From: Actinomycetes bacterium
GTDB taxonomy: Bacteria; Actinomycetota; Acidimicrobiia; Acidimicrobiales; Ilumatobacteraceae
Assembly: GCA_025359865.1 (NCBI GenBank)
Contig: JANYDH010000140.1
Coordinates: 1-64,000 of the forward strand
DNA length: 64,000 nucleotides
Direction: 5' to 3'
A program made the translations under genes and the position numbers. This document shows positions 41,392 to 51,454 of this stretch, piece after piece. How positions within the stretch are numbered: the first letter of the stretch is position 1; each line of letters opens with the position of its first letter. Below the pieces are notes generated by a model. It was given only the letters and a program-made list of their open reading frames with translations. It was not told where the DNA came from and did no database searches.

Positions 41392-42366
41392 GTGCGCATC
41401 ATCATCGCCGGTTCCAGCGGCCTCATCGGCAGCGCCCTCGTCGACCACCTTTGCGGCCACGGCCACCAGGCGGTCCGCCTCGTCCGCCGATCGGTCGATG
41501 CCAGTGCCAGTGCCAGTGCCAGTGCCAGTGCCAGTGCCAGTGCCAGTGCCAGTGCCAGTGCCAGTGCCAGTGCCAGTGGTCCAGAGGAGCACGAGTGGGA
41601 TCCTGTCGGCGGCACGCTCGATCCCGTCGTGATCGATGGTGCCGACGCCGTGATCAATCTGTCGGGAGCCGGCATCGGCGACCACCGCTGGACCGACGAG
41701 TACAAACGCGAGTTGCTCGACAGCCGCGTACAGACCACAAGTCTGCTGGCCAGCACCATTGCCGCCGTCGACCACCCGCCCACCGTCTTTCTTTCCGGAT
41801 CGGCGATCGGTGTCTACGGTCCACGCGGTAGCGACGTCCTCGACGAACATGGTGCATTGGGCGACAGCTTTCTCGCCGACATCTGTGTGCAATGGGAGCG
41901 GGCCACGGCTGCGGCCGAGAGCGCCGGGGTACGCACGGTCCACCTCCGTACCGGCATCGTGTTGGCAGCCGAGGGCGGTGCGTTGAAGAAGCAGCTCCCG
42001 TTGTTCAAGCTCGGCCTCGGCGGCAAGTTCGCGAAGGGCACTCAGTGGCAGAGTTGGATCGCGATCACCGACGAAATTCGCGCGATCGAGCATCTCCTCA
42101 CAGCAGACGTCAGTGGTGCGGTCAACCTGACAGCACCGAACCCCGTCACCAATGCCGACTTCGCCAAAGTGCTCGCAGCAGTGCTCAAGCGACCGTCGTT
42201 CCTGCGGGTCCCGTCGTTCGGACCGAAGCTCCTGCTCGGCAGCGAACTGGCCGACGCACTGCTGTTCACCGGGCAACGGGTCGTGCCGACGAAACTACAG
42301 GCGAGCGGCTACGTGTTCCAGTACAGCACGCTCGAGGTGGCGCTGCGCGCGATCCTCAGCCGATGA
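41392..42366 (+). CDS. TIGR01777/SDR39U1-family epimerase with (Ala-Ser)13 insert
   Basis: A 324-residue extended SDR. GTG 41392 gives IIIAGSSGLIGSALVDHL, the NAD(P)-binding GxxGxxG, at the N-terminus. VINLSGAGIGDHRWTDEYKR and LLDSRVQTT, then FLSGSAIGVYGPRG, and a C-terminal DUF1731-like part (VTNADFAKVLAAVLKRPSFL, LASGY-type end QASGYVFQY) identify the family, sometimes linked to cell division or heme biology. Between beta-2 and beta-3, 26 residues of strictly alternating Ala-Ser are encoded by 13 copies of GCCAGT, absent from ordinary members. It overlaps the next gene (ATGA). Confidence 0.88.
   Translation: MRIIIAGSSGLIGSALVDHLCGHGHQAVRLVRRSVDASASASASASASASASASASASASASGPEEHEWDPVGGTLDPVVIDGADAVINLSGAGIGDHRWTDEYKRELLDSRVQTTSLLASTIAAVDHPPTVFLSGSAIGVYGPRGSDVLDEHGALGDSFLADICVQWERATAAAESAGVRTVHLRTGIVLAAEGGALKKQLPLFKLGLGGKFAKGTQWQSWIAITDEIRAIEHLLTADVSGAVNLTAPNPVTNADFAKVLAAVLKRPSFLRVPSFGPKLLLGSELADALLFTGQRVVPTKLQASGYVFQYSTLEVALRAILSR
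41500..41577 (+). repeat. Hexanucleotide microsatellite (GCCAGT)13
   Basis: Thirteen perfect copies of GCCAGT in the epimerase coding region. The perfection implies recent slippage or strong mutation dynamics. Because six is a multiple of three, copy number can vary without frameshift, only lengthening the Ala-Ser arm in a surface loop. Confidence 0.95.
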
Positions 42367-43631
42367 CCGACACCCGGCGTGTCGATCAACTCGACGCGGT
42401 CATCGTGGGGGCCGGCCTGGCAGGGCTGACTGCGGCCCGCACGCTGCAGCGCGCCGGCCGACGGATCAGTGTGCTCGAGGCATCCGACGGGATCGGTGGG
42501 AGGGTGCGAACCGACGAGGTAGACGGGTTCCTCCTCGACCGCGGGTTTCAGGTGCTCCTCACGGCGTATCCCGAGGCCCGCCGGCAACTCGATTACGAAC
42601 GGCTGCAGTTGCAGACCTTCGCTCCGGGTGCTGTGGCGTGGCGGGGCGGGGCTGGCCACGTTGTCGCCGATCCATTCCGGGCACCGGCCGGGATCGTGTC
42701 GACAGCGTTGGCGCCGATTGGCACCCCGTTCGACAAGGCCCGCATCGCGCTCATGCGGCGTCGCGTTTGCCGGACGGACGCGTTACGACTGCTGACGGGT
42801 CCTGATACCCAAACGGGCGCCGCGTTGCGGGCAAGGGGGTTTTCCGACCGGATGATCGACCGGTTTTTCCGCCCCTTGTTCGGAGGGATCCAGCTCGATC
42901 CGTCGCTCTCCACATCGAGTCGCATGCTCGACGTGATGTTCAAGATGCTCGCCGAAGGCGATTCAGCAGTTCCCGCTGCGGGGATGGGACAGATCCCTGC
43001 GCAGATCGCTGCTGATCTTTCGCCCGGAACCGTTCGGCTCGGTGCCAGCGTCGATGCCGTCGATGGCACGACGGTCATCACCACTGATGGTCAGCGAATC
43101 GAGGCACGGACCATGATCATTGCGACCGAGGGCCCAGAAGCCGGTCGACTCCTCGGTCTGCGCAGGGTCGGGTCGCGGTCGGTGGCATGCCTCTACTTCG
43201 ACGCTGCGGCGGCCCCGACCTCTCATCGTTACGTGGTGATCAACGCAGAGGGCGCCGGGCCGGTCTTGAACGTCGCAGTGATGAGCAACGTCGCCCAGGG
43301 TTATGCACCCCCTGGGCGACACCTCGTTGCGGCCGTCGTGCCGGGAGAACTGGCCGTCGATGCCACGCTGGACGACGCAGAGCTCGAGTTCCGAGTCAGG
43401 CGTCAGCTACGTGGTTGGTGGGGACCGCAGATCGATTCGTGGCGACATCTGCGTACCTACCGCATCGCCCACGGTCAGCCCGATCAGTCGCCGCCATTTC
43501 TGCCGAAGCGACGGGTCTCTCTCGGGGGTGACCGATTCGTGTGCGGCGACCACCGTGACACGGGCTCGATCCAGGGGGCGCTGTATTCGGGACGCCGCTG
43601 TGCCGAAGCAGTCATCCTGGCGACAGCCTGA
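42363..43631 (+). CDS. FAD-dependent amine oxidase-family protein
   Basis: A 422-residue flavoprotein. FAD-binding AVIVGAGLAGLTAARTLQRA, VLEASDGIGGRVRTDEVDGF, then LDRGFQVLLTAYPEARRQLD, and a C-terminal FAD block RFVCGDHRDTGSIQGALYSG. The fold is that of amine oxidases, protoporphyrinogen oxidases and carotenoid desaturases. YPE-type region and length fit a group often labelled NAD(P)/FAD-dependent oxidoreductase with unknown substrate. The ATG at 42363 overlaps the epimerase stop, so the two are coupled; an isoprenoid or heme-linked role is possible but unproved. Confidence 0.82.
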   Translation: MTDTRRVDQLDAVIVGAGLAGLTAARTLQRAGRRISVLEASDGIGGRVRTDEVDGFLLDRGFQVLLTAYPEARRQLDYERLQLQTFAPGAVAWRGGAGHVVADPFRAPAGIVSTALAPIGTPFDKARIALMRRRVCRTDALRLLTGPDTQTGAALRARGFSDRMIDRFFRPLFGGIQLDPSLSTSSRMLDVMFKMLAEGDSAVPAAGMGQIPAQIAADLSPGTVRLGASVDAVDGTTVITTDGQRIEARTMIIATEGPEAGRLLGLRRVGSRSVACLYFDAAAAPTSHRYVVINAEGAGPVLNVAVMSNVAQGYAPPGRHLVAAVVPGELAVDATLDDAELEFRVRRQLRGWWGPQIDSWRHLRTYRIAHGQPDQSPPFLPKRRVSLGGDRFVCGDHRDTGSIQGALYSGRRCAEAVILATA

Positions 43632-43634
43632 CGG

Positions 43635-44177
43635 TCAGGTTCTCACGGCTTCGATCTCGAGCTGGATCTTCACCTTTTCGCCGACGACCACCCCACCGGT
43701 CTCGAGCGCTGCGTTCCACTCAAGTCCCCAGTCCTTCCGGTTGATCTCCGTCTCGGCCGAGAAACCGGCGCGGGTTCCACCCCAAGGGTCACCGGCCACA
43801 CCGTTGAATTCGAGCGTCAGCCCGACCGGCTTGGTGACGCCCTTGATCGTCAGGTCACCGGTCAACAGGTAGTCCTCCCCCGAAGCGGTCACCGCTGTTG
43901 TGGCGAAGGTGATCGTCGGGAAGTTCTCGGTATCGAAGAAGTCGGGCGACTTCAGATGTCCGTCGCGGTTCGCGTCGCTGGTGTTCACGCTCGATGCGTC
44001 GAGCGTTGCATCGACGCGCGACTGCAGTCGGTCTTCGGCCACGGTGATCGAGCCCGCGATGGAGTCGAAACGACCACGGACCTTGCTGACCATGAGGTGA
44101 CGGACGGTGAACCCAGCCGACGAGTGCGAGGCATCGATGTTCCAGATTCCGGGGGTGAGCGTGTCGAGTGCGGACAT
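43635..44177 (-). CDS. YceI-family protein
   Basis: A 180-residue lipocalin-like beta-barrel. It begins IWNIDASHSSAGFTVRHLMV and has KVRGRFDSIAGSITVAEDRL, SPDFFDTENFPTITFATTAV, and GDLTIKGVTKPVGLTLEFNG, the complete YceI signature. The family binds long isoprenoid lipids; this one has no signal peptide, so it is cytoplasmic, as in many actinobacteria. AAAGGAG lies before ATG 44177. It is divergent from a MarR regulator with two palindromes between, so MarR control is likely. Confidence 0.92.
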   Translation of the reverse strand: MSALDTLTPGIWNIDASHSSAGFTVRHLMVSKVRGRFDSIAGSITVAEDRLQSRVDATLDASSVNTSDANRDGHLKSPDFFDTENFPTITFATTAVTASGEDYLLTGDLTIKGVTKPVGLTLEFNGVAGDPWGGTRAGFSAETEINRKDWGLEWNAALETGGVVVGEKVKIQLEIEAVRT

Positions 44178-44226
44178 GTGGTGTTCTCCTTTGTCGGGGT
44201 GCGTCCCACGTCGGTGAGCGCATTTC

Positions 44227-44270
44227 GTTGAGTCAACAACTATTGTAAGTGCAACTACTTGCGTACGCAA
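44227..44270. promoter_or_regulatory. Two palindromes between yceI and marR
   Basis: GTTGAGTCAAC (44227-44237) is an 11-bp palindrome with a central G, and TTGCGTACGCAA (44259-44270) a perfect 12-bp palindrome. They lie between divergent starts where a MarR-family dimer would repress both directions. Between them are further half-sites (GCAACTA, CAACTA). Confidence 0.55.
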
Positions 44271-44289
44271 CCTTCGCGGCATTGAGCCG

Positions 44290-44295
44290 TAGAAT
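44290..44295 (+). promoter_or_regulatory. -10 element of marR, leaderless
   Basis: TAGAAT six bases before ATG 44302, so transcription would start at or next to the start codon. No good -35 is seen; the 12-bp palindrome lies where it would be. Confidence 0.5.
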
Positions 44296-44301
44296 CGCAG
44301 C

Positions 44302-44808
44302 ATGAAGACCGAGACCCGGCGCACCCCACCCGAACCGCGATGGCTCGACGACGTCGAGATGGCGGCATGGCGGGGATACATCGAGACCGTGGCCGCCTTA
44401 GGTGCCGCGCTCGACGCCGATCTCGCCCCCCACGGGCTTGCGATCGGCGACTATGAGGTGCTGGTCCGCCTGTCCGACGCACCCGGCCATCAACTGCGGA
44501 TGTGTGATCTCGCCGGGAAGTTGCGGCTTTCGCCGAGCGGTCTCACGCGGCGTCTCGACGGGTTGGTGAAGGGGGGACTGGTACAACGCGACCCATCGTC
44601 AGACGACCGACGGGTGATGCTGGCCACGCTCACCGAACGCGGGCTACAGACACTGACGCAGGCTGCGCCTGATCATGTCGAAAGCGTGCGGAGCAGGTTT
44701 CTCGACCAGCTCTCCCTCACCGAGATCGAGGTGCTTGCCGGGGCGTTCAACAAGCTGCGCGCCTCGCTCGAAACCGGGTCGTGCTCAGCTCCCCGTGACC
44801 CTCAATGA
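44302..44808 (+). CDS. MarR-family transcriptional regulator
   Basis: A 168-residue winged helix-turn-helix repressor. LAPHGLAIGDYEVLVRLSDA opens the DNA-binding part; RMCDLAGKLRLSPSGLTRRL is the recognition helix region, DPSSDDRRVMLATLTERG the wing. Terminal helices form the dimer. It is divergent from yceI and overlaps argJ by 4 bp (stop 44806-44808, next start 44805). Ligand unknown; YceI regulators of this kind often respond to oxidants or phenolics, as inference. Confidence 0.92.
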   Translation: MKTETRRTPPEPRWLDDVEMAAWRGYIETVAALGAALDADLAPHGLAIGDYEVLVRLSDAPGHQLRMCDLAGKLRLSPSGLTRRLDGLVKGGLVQRDPSSDDRRVMLATLTERGLQTLTQAAPDHVESVRSRFLDQLSLTEIEVLAGAFNKLRASLETGSCSAPRDPQ

Positions 44809-46010
44809 GCGCTGAACTGCGACTCCCCCATGGCTTTCACGCCTATGTCGCCAACATCGGCATCAAGGATCACACCGACGATTTCGTCGTGGTCGCCTCT
44901 CAGCGTCCGTGCGCTGCAGCCGGGGTGTTCACGCTCAGCAGCTTCGCCGGCCCCAGTGTGTTAGTCAGCCGCGACCACCTCGCCAACCTGTCGGCAAGAG
45001 CGATAGTGGTGATCTCGAAGAACGCCAACGTCGCCACCGGTGCCGCCGGATTGGCCGATGCCCATGAAGTCGTGGCTGGCGTTGCCACCGCACTCGGGCT
45101 CACGCCTGACGAGGTACTGATCGCCTCGACTGGAGTCATCGGCCGCCAGTATCCGATGGACCGCGTGCGCGCCGGCCTGGATGCCATGCCATCGGTGCTG
45201 CCCGGCACCGACGCCGGCGCTGTGGCGCGCGGGATCATGACCACCGACACGGTGGCAAAGACCGCTTCGGCCACAGTCGGCACGGCCACTATCGTCGGCG
45301 TCGCCAAGGGTGTCGGGATGATCGAGCCCGATATGGCGACGCTGATCACGTTGTTCTTCACCGACGCAGCGGTTGACCCAGGTCAACTCGACGCCATTTT
45401 CCGGCGAGTGATCGATCAGACGTTCAACTGCGTGTCGGTCGATACCGACACCTCCACCAGTGACACCGCCGTGATTCTCGCCAACGGCACGGCAGGCCAG
45501 GTGGATCTTGTCGACTTCGAATCGGCGTTGCATGATGTGGCACTCTCGTTGACCAAGCAAGTGGCCCGTGACGGCGAAGGCGCCGAGAAGCTGATCGAGG
45601 TCACCGTTGATGCCGCCGCCGATTCCGCACAGGCCAAGCGTGTCGCCAAAGCCATCGTCAACTCGCCGCTCGTCAAGACCGCGGTACACGGTGCCGACCC
45701 CAACTGGGGCCGAGTCGCCATGGCGATCGGCAAGAGCACTCGCGCCGACGAAGTCGACCAGACCAAGGTGGTCATCCGATTCGGCGAACAAGAGGTGTAC
45801 CCCGTGCAACTCGACGATGCAGGTCTTGCCGCGCTCGCGATCTACATGCGTGGCGACACCATCCGCATCCATGTCAGCCTGTCGCCCGGACAGACCGTAC
45901 CCGCCGGACAGACCGGACAGACCGAAGCCGCCGGGCAAGCCGTTGCCACCGTATGGGGCTGCGACCTGACCGACGGCTACGTGCGGATCAACGCCGACTA
46001 CACCACCTGA
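44805..46010 (+). CDS. argJ: Glutamate N-acetyltransferase / ornithine acetyltransferase-like ArgJ
   Basis: A 401-residue Ntn-type acetyltransferase, made as a proenzyme and cut before a Thr. The cleavage region is GVGMIEPDMATLITLFFTDA, with nucleophile Thr after Ala. ADPNWGRVAMAIGKS and the C-terminal DGYVRINADYTT are the other ArgJ blocks. It recycles acetyl from N-acetylornithine to glutamate in arginine synthesis. Unusually, no other arg gene is here; it is translationally coupled to a MarR regulator, so a paralogue with a different amino acceptor is possible. A short PAGQTGQTEAAGQA insert is present near the end. Confidence 0.88.
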   Translation: MSAELRLPHGFHAYVANIGIKDHTDDFVVVASQRPCAAAGVFTLSSFAGPSVLVSRDHLANLSARAIVVISKNANVATGAAGLADAHEVVAGVATALGLTPDEVLIASTGVIGRQYPMDRVRAGLDAMPSVLPGTDAGAVARGIMTTDTVAKTASATVGTATIVGVAKGVGMIEPDMATLITLFFTDAAVDPGQLDAIFRRVIDQTFNCVSVDTDTSTSDTAVILANGTAGQVDLVDFESALHDVALSLTKQVARDGEGAEKLIEVTVDAAADSAQAKRVAKAIVNSPLVKTAVHGADPNWGRVAMAIGKSTRADEVDQTKVVIRFGEQEVYPVQLDDAGLAALAIYMRGDTIRIHVSLSPGQTVPAGQTGQTEAAGQAVATVWGCDLTDGYVRINADYTT

Positions 46011-46052
46011 GCGCCGCCGGCATCACTCACGCCGGCATCACTCACGACAGCA

Positions 46053-46829
46053 TTACTTCGGTGGCATCCGGATGCCGCCGTCGACCCGAATGGTCTCGGC
46101 GTTCATGTAGCTGTTGGTGATGCACTCGACCACCATCGACGCCAACTCTTCCTGCGAGCCGAGGCGCTGTGGGAACAGCACACCTTTTTGAAGGTTCGAC
46201 TTGAACGCTTCGCTTGAGTCTCCTTCGCCATAGATCGGAGTGTCGATCAGGCCTGGAGCGACGGTGTTGACGCGAACCCCGATGGCCGCAAGGTCGCGGG
46301 CGATCGGCAACGTCATGCCGACCACGCCGCCCTTCGACGCCGAGTACGACGCCTGGCCGATCTGGCCGTCGAATGCTGCGACCGAAGCGATGTTAACGAT
46401 CGCGCCGCGCTCGCCGTATTCCAGCGGCTCGGTGGTGCTCATCGCCGTAGCAGCGATACGGATGCAGTCGAAACTGCCGATCAAGTTGATCGCAACGACC
46501 TTCTTGAACGCATCAAGGTTGGCGGCCGAGTCGTAGCTACCGTCCTTACCGACCGTGCGTTGCGCCCAGCCGATGCCGGCCGAGTTGACCAGCACCCGCA
46601 ACGGCCCCATGCTCTTGGCCATTTCGACCGCATCGATGATGTCCTCGGTCTTGGTGACATCCACCTTGCAGAACGATCCGCCGATCTCGGCGGCCAGCGC
46701 CGAGCCTTTCGCCTCCTGCAGGTCGGCCACGACCACCTTCGCGCCCTTCGATGCGAGCAGGCGTGCCGCTGCTGCACCGATTCCAGATGCTCCGCCTGTG
46801 ACAATTGCACTTACGCCATTGATATCCAT
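46053..46829 (-). CDS. Short-chain dehydrogenase, 3-hydroxyacyl-CoA dehydrogenase type 2-like
   Basis: A 258-residue classical SDR. Cofactor motif [19 protein letters not shown] with VVADLQEA (Asp, so NAD preference), NSAGIGWAQ, catalytic Ser in [10 protein letters not shown], Tyr-Lys in [14 protein letters not shown], and [25 protein letters not shown] resembles the HSD17B10/FadB2-like group oxidising 3-hydroxyacyl-CoA. ATG 46829 is chosen over a TTG two codons earlier. It is single, convergent with argJ. A duplicated GCCGGCATCACTCAC stands between the two stops. Confidence 0.9.
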   Translation of the reverse strand: MDINGVSAIVTGGASGIGAAAARLLASKGAKVVVADLQEAKGSALAAEIGGSFCKVDVTKTEDIIDAVEMAKSMGPLRVLVNSAGIGWAQRTVGKDGSYDSAANLDAFKKVVAINLIGSFDCIRIAATAMSTTEPLEYGERGAIVNIASVAAFDGQIGQASYSASKGGVVGMTLPIARDLAAIGVRVNTVAPGLIDTPIYGEGDSSEAFKSNLQKGVLFPQRLGSQEELASMVVECITNSYMNAETIRVDGGIRMPPK

Positions 46830-46933
46830 GGTCAAACGTTAGGCCGGGTTCCACGGTTGACGCCAAGTGAGCGGCTTCGGCCCTCAATTCAACGAAGTGA
46901 CGAACCGAGTGGCGCAAACTCGGACCTCCTTCG

Positions 46934-47941
46934 TCACTTCTGGGTGAATCCGAGGTTTGGACGCGCCGCGATCTCGGATCGGCGCAGCGCCACCAGTTGC
47001 TCGAGATAGCGGCGAGCTTGACCTGGTGTCTTGCGATCGGCCCAGCCGAAGTAGAGGAACTGCCACCCTTCGAGCATGGCGCGATTCTCCCGCCGCTGGT
47101 CGATGACTTCCCGGTGTGTGCCGGTATGGAACTTGCGGCTGTGTGCTTCGATCGCCAGGCGTACGTCAGGAAAGGCGAGATCGACCCGCGCGATGAAGTC
47201 ACCCGTTGCGCTACGGATCTCGAACTGGCTTTGCGGTGCCGGCAGCTTCGGCGAACGAATGCACTCCTCGATGAGCTTTTCGAACCACGACCCGCGTACA
47301 ACGCCGCGTCGCTGCCGTTCATCGACCTCTCCAAGGATGAACTTCGTCCCCTTCTGGCCTGGCCGATGCAACCTCATCGCCGCGCTAGCGAGAGCGTCGA
47401 GGTCGCCCCCGACGCGTTCGAAGTCGTCGAGGACACGCTCCATCACCCGCAGGGATACCACTCCAGGGAGATCAACCATCGTTCGGACGATCGTCGTACA
47501 GCGGATGCCGTCGACATAGACCTGGTCGATCGCTTCGAGGCACCTCGATTGGTGTTGGACGGTGCCGGGCATCAGCAGTCTTGCCCCGCGCTTCGTCGTC
47601 ACTTCGACGATTCCTTCCGCCATCCCATCGAGTCGATGAAGAGCTGCGGCGGATCGATGCGAGATGACCCCGGAACCGCCCCCCGTCATCGTGGCGACCG
47701 TGAGGCGTTGACGCCACGTCGCGGGCGCGCCATGGGCCACCAGAACATTTGGCGCAACTTCTCGAAAGACTGAAGCGCGCGTCAGCGAACGACGACGGTA
47801 GGCGGAGAGCCCGAGTGCGGCGGCCTGGCGCTTGGAGAGAGCGGCGTGGTGCGAGGCGGCAACGTCACCGACGCCGTCCATCGGGACAGATGCGGTCACG
47901 TTCGCGAAGCTACGGCGCGCGGGCAAGAACTGCACCGACAA
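46934..47941 (-). CDS. AbiEi-antitoxin-like / DUF559 protein
   Basis: A 335-residue protein. The N-terminal 170 residues resemble the AbiEi/type IV TA domain: a winged helix with ALSKRQAAALGLSAYRRR, then ISHRSAAALHRLDGM and VDGIRCTTIVRTMVDL. The C-terminal 120 residues have the DUF559/Vsr-like nuclease fold: QFEIRSATGDFIARVDLAFP, VRLAIEAHSRKFHTG, and WQFLYFGWAD, containing the PD-(D/E)xK-type Asp and Glu. Actinobacterial genomes hold many such proteins, usually orphan, with unproved defence or TA roles. There is no toxin gene beside it. Confidence 0.7.
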   Translation of the reverse strand: MSVQFLPARRSFANVTASVPMDGVGDVAASHHAALSKRQAAALGLSAYRRRSLTRASVFREVAPNVLVAHGAPATWRQRLTVATMTGGGSGVISHRSAAALHRLDGMAEGIVEVTTKRGARLLMPGTVQHQSRCLEAIDQVYVDGIRCTTIVRTMVDLPGVVSLRVMERVLDDFERVGGDLDALASAAMRLHRPGQKGTKFILGEVDERQRRGVVRGSWFEKLIEECIRSPKLPAPQSQFEIRSATGDFIARVDLAFPDVRLAIEAHSRKFHTGTHREVIDQRRENRAMLEGWQFLYFGWADRKTPGQARRYLEQLVALRRSEIAARPNLGFTQK

Positions 47942-47967
47942 CGTGCCACCAACCGCGAAGTGACGAA

Positions 47968-48489
47968 TCAGATCTGAAAAAGCCGCAGCTCGTTCGTCAC
48001 TTCGGTCCGGGCCGGGGCCGCGGCCGGAGTTGAGGGTGAGGGTGCGGGCGCGGGTGACAGACGCGGCTGAAACGCAGCTTTGGCGGCTGCTACGGCGAGT
48101 ACGTCGACGAGATCGTTCATCGGGTCACCCGAATGACCCTTCACCCACCGGAACTCCGGGCGACGGGCGACTACCAACTCGATCAGCGGCTTCCACAGGT
48201 CGGTATTGGCAACCGGTTCTCGTTTGGAGTTCTTCCAGCCGTTCTTTTCCCACCTCACCCACCACCGGTCACGAAAACAGTTGACCACGTAGGTGGAGTC
48301 GGAGACGATCACCAGCGGGCCATCGTTGGAACGCAACGCATCGAGCACGGCAAACACCTCCATCCGCTGGTTCGTACTATGCGCCTCGCCGCCTGAACCG
48401 TGTACCTCACCGGTGGGGGCAATGGCCCACGCCCAGCCACCCGGCCCAGGGTTTCCGGAGCATGCACCATCGGTATAGATGACCGTCAT
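47968..48489 (-). CDS. rnhA: Ribonuclease HI
   Basis: A 173-residue endonuclease cleaving RNA in RNA-DNA hybrids. Active-site acidic residues: Asp in YTDGACSGNPGPGGWAW, Glu in NQRMEVFAVLDAL, Asp in IVSDSTYVVN, and Asp in NDLVDVLA; the basic region WWVRWEKNGWKNSKREPV and WVKGHSGDPMN fit E. coli-type RNase HI. ATG 48489 puts TDG near the N-terminus. The tail of about 35 residues is Pro/Ala-rich (SPAPAPSPSTPAAAPA). In the domain the usual A in GHAG is S. It is divergent from aceE, 60 bp away. Confidence 0.93.
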   Translation of the reverse strand: MTVIYTDGACSGNPGPGGWAWAIAPTGEVHGSGGEAHSTNQRMEVFAVLDALRSNDGPLVIVSDSTYVVNCFRDRWWVRWEKNGWKNSKREPVANTDLWKPLIELVVARRPEFRWVKGHSGDPMNDLVDVLAVAAAKAAFQPRLSPAPAPSPSTPAAAPARTEVTNELRLFQI

Positions 48490-48549
48490 CTCGAACACTG
48501 TAGGGAGACTCGCCACATACCCGCCGGTAACGATGCGAGACTGTCGCTC

Positions 48550-51267
<2,718 letters not shown>

Positions 51268-51288
51268 GAGCGTGTCAGCGGGACTGCG

Positions 51289-51336
51289 GATCTGGGCACC
51301 GGTGGTGCCATATACGCCACTGCCGGTGCCCAGATC
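51289..51336 (+). terminator. Stem-loop after aceE
   Basis: GATCTGGGCACCGG (51289-51302) pairs perfectly with CCGGTGCCCAGATC (51323-51336); GGTTTG follows. A 14-bp stem this close to the stop is the likely aceE terminator, though the T-run is weak. A high-GC organism may tolerate that. Confidence 0.7.
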
Positions 51337-51397
51337 GGTTTGACTCGACGCCGCGTAGTCGGCAGGTAGTCGGCGGGAACCCGCAGGTGTTTCGCTG

Positions 51398-51430
51398 CGG
51401 CCGGCCCCATCGGCGGAATGGGGCCGGCCG
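51398..51430 (-). terminator. Stem-loop after the CAP-domain gene
   Basis: CGGCCGGCCCCAT (51398-51410) and ATGGGGCCGGCCG (51418-51430) form a perfect 13-bp stem with a 7-nt loop, 25 bp beyond the stop of the minus-strand gene. There is no T-tract. Confidence 0.65.
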
Positions 51431-51454
51431 CGCGATCTTCTCGAGCTGGGAGCG

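Noticed and set aside
41500-41577. Alternative genes in the other open frames through the microsatellite (Gln-Cys, Val-Pro, Thr-Gly repeats)
   Set aside because: A hexamer repeat without stops opens several frames automatically; only the epimerase frame continues as a recognisable family.
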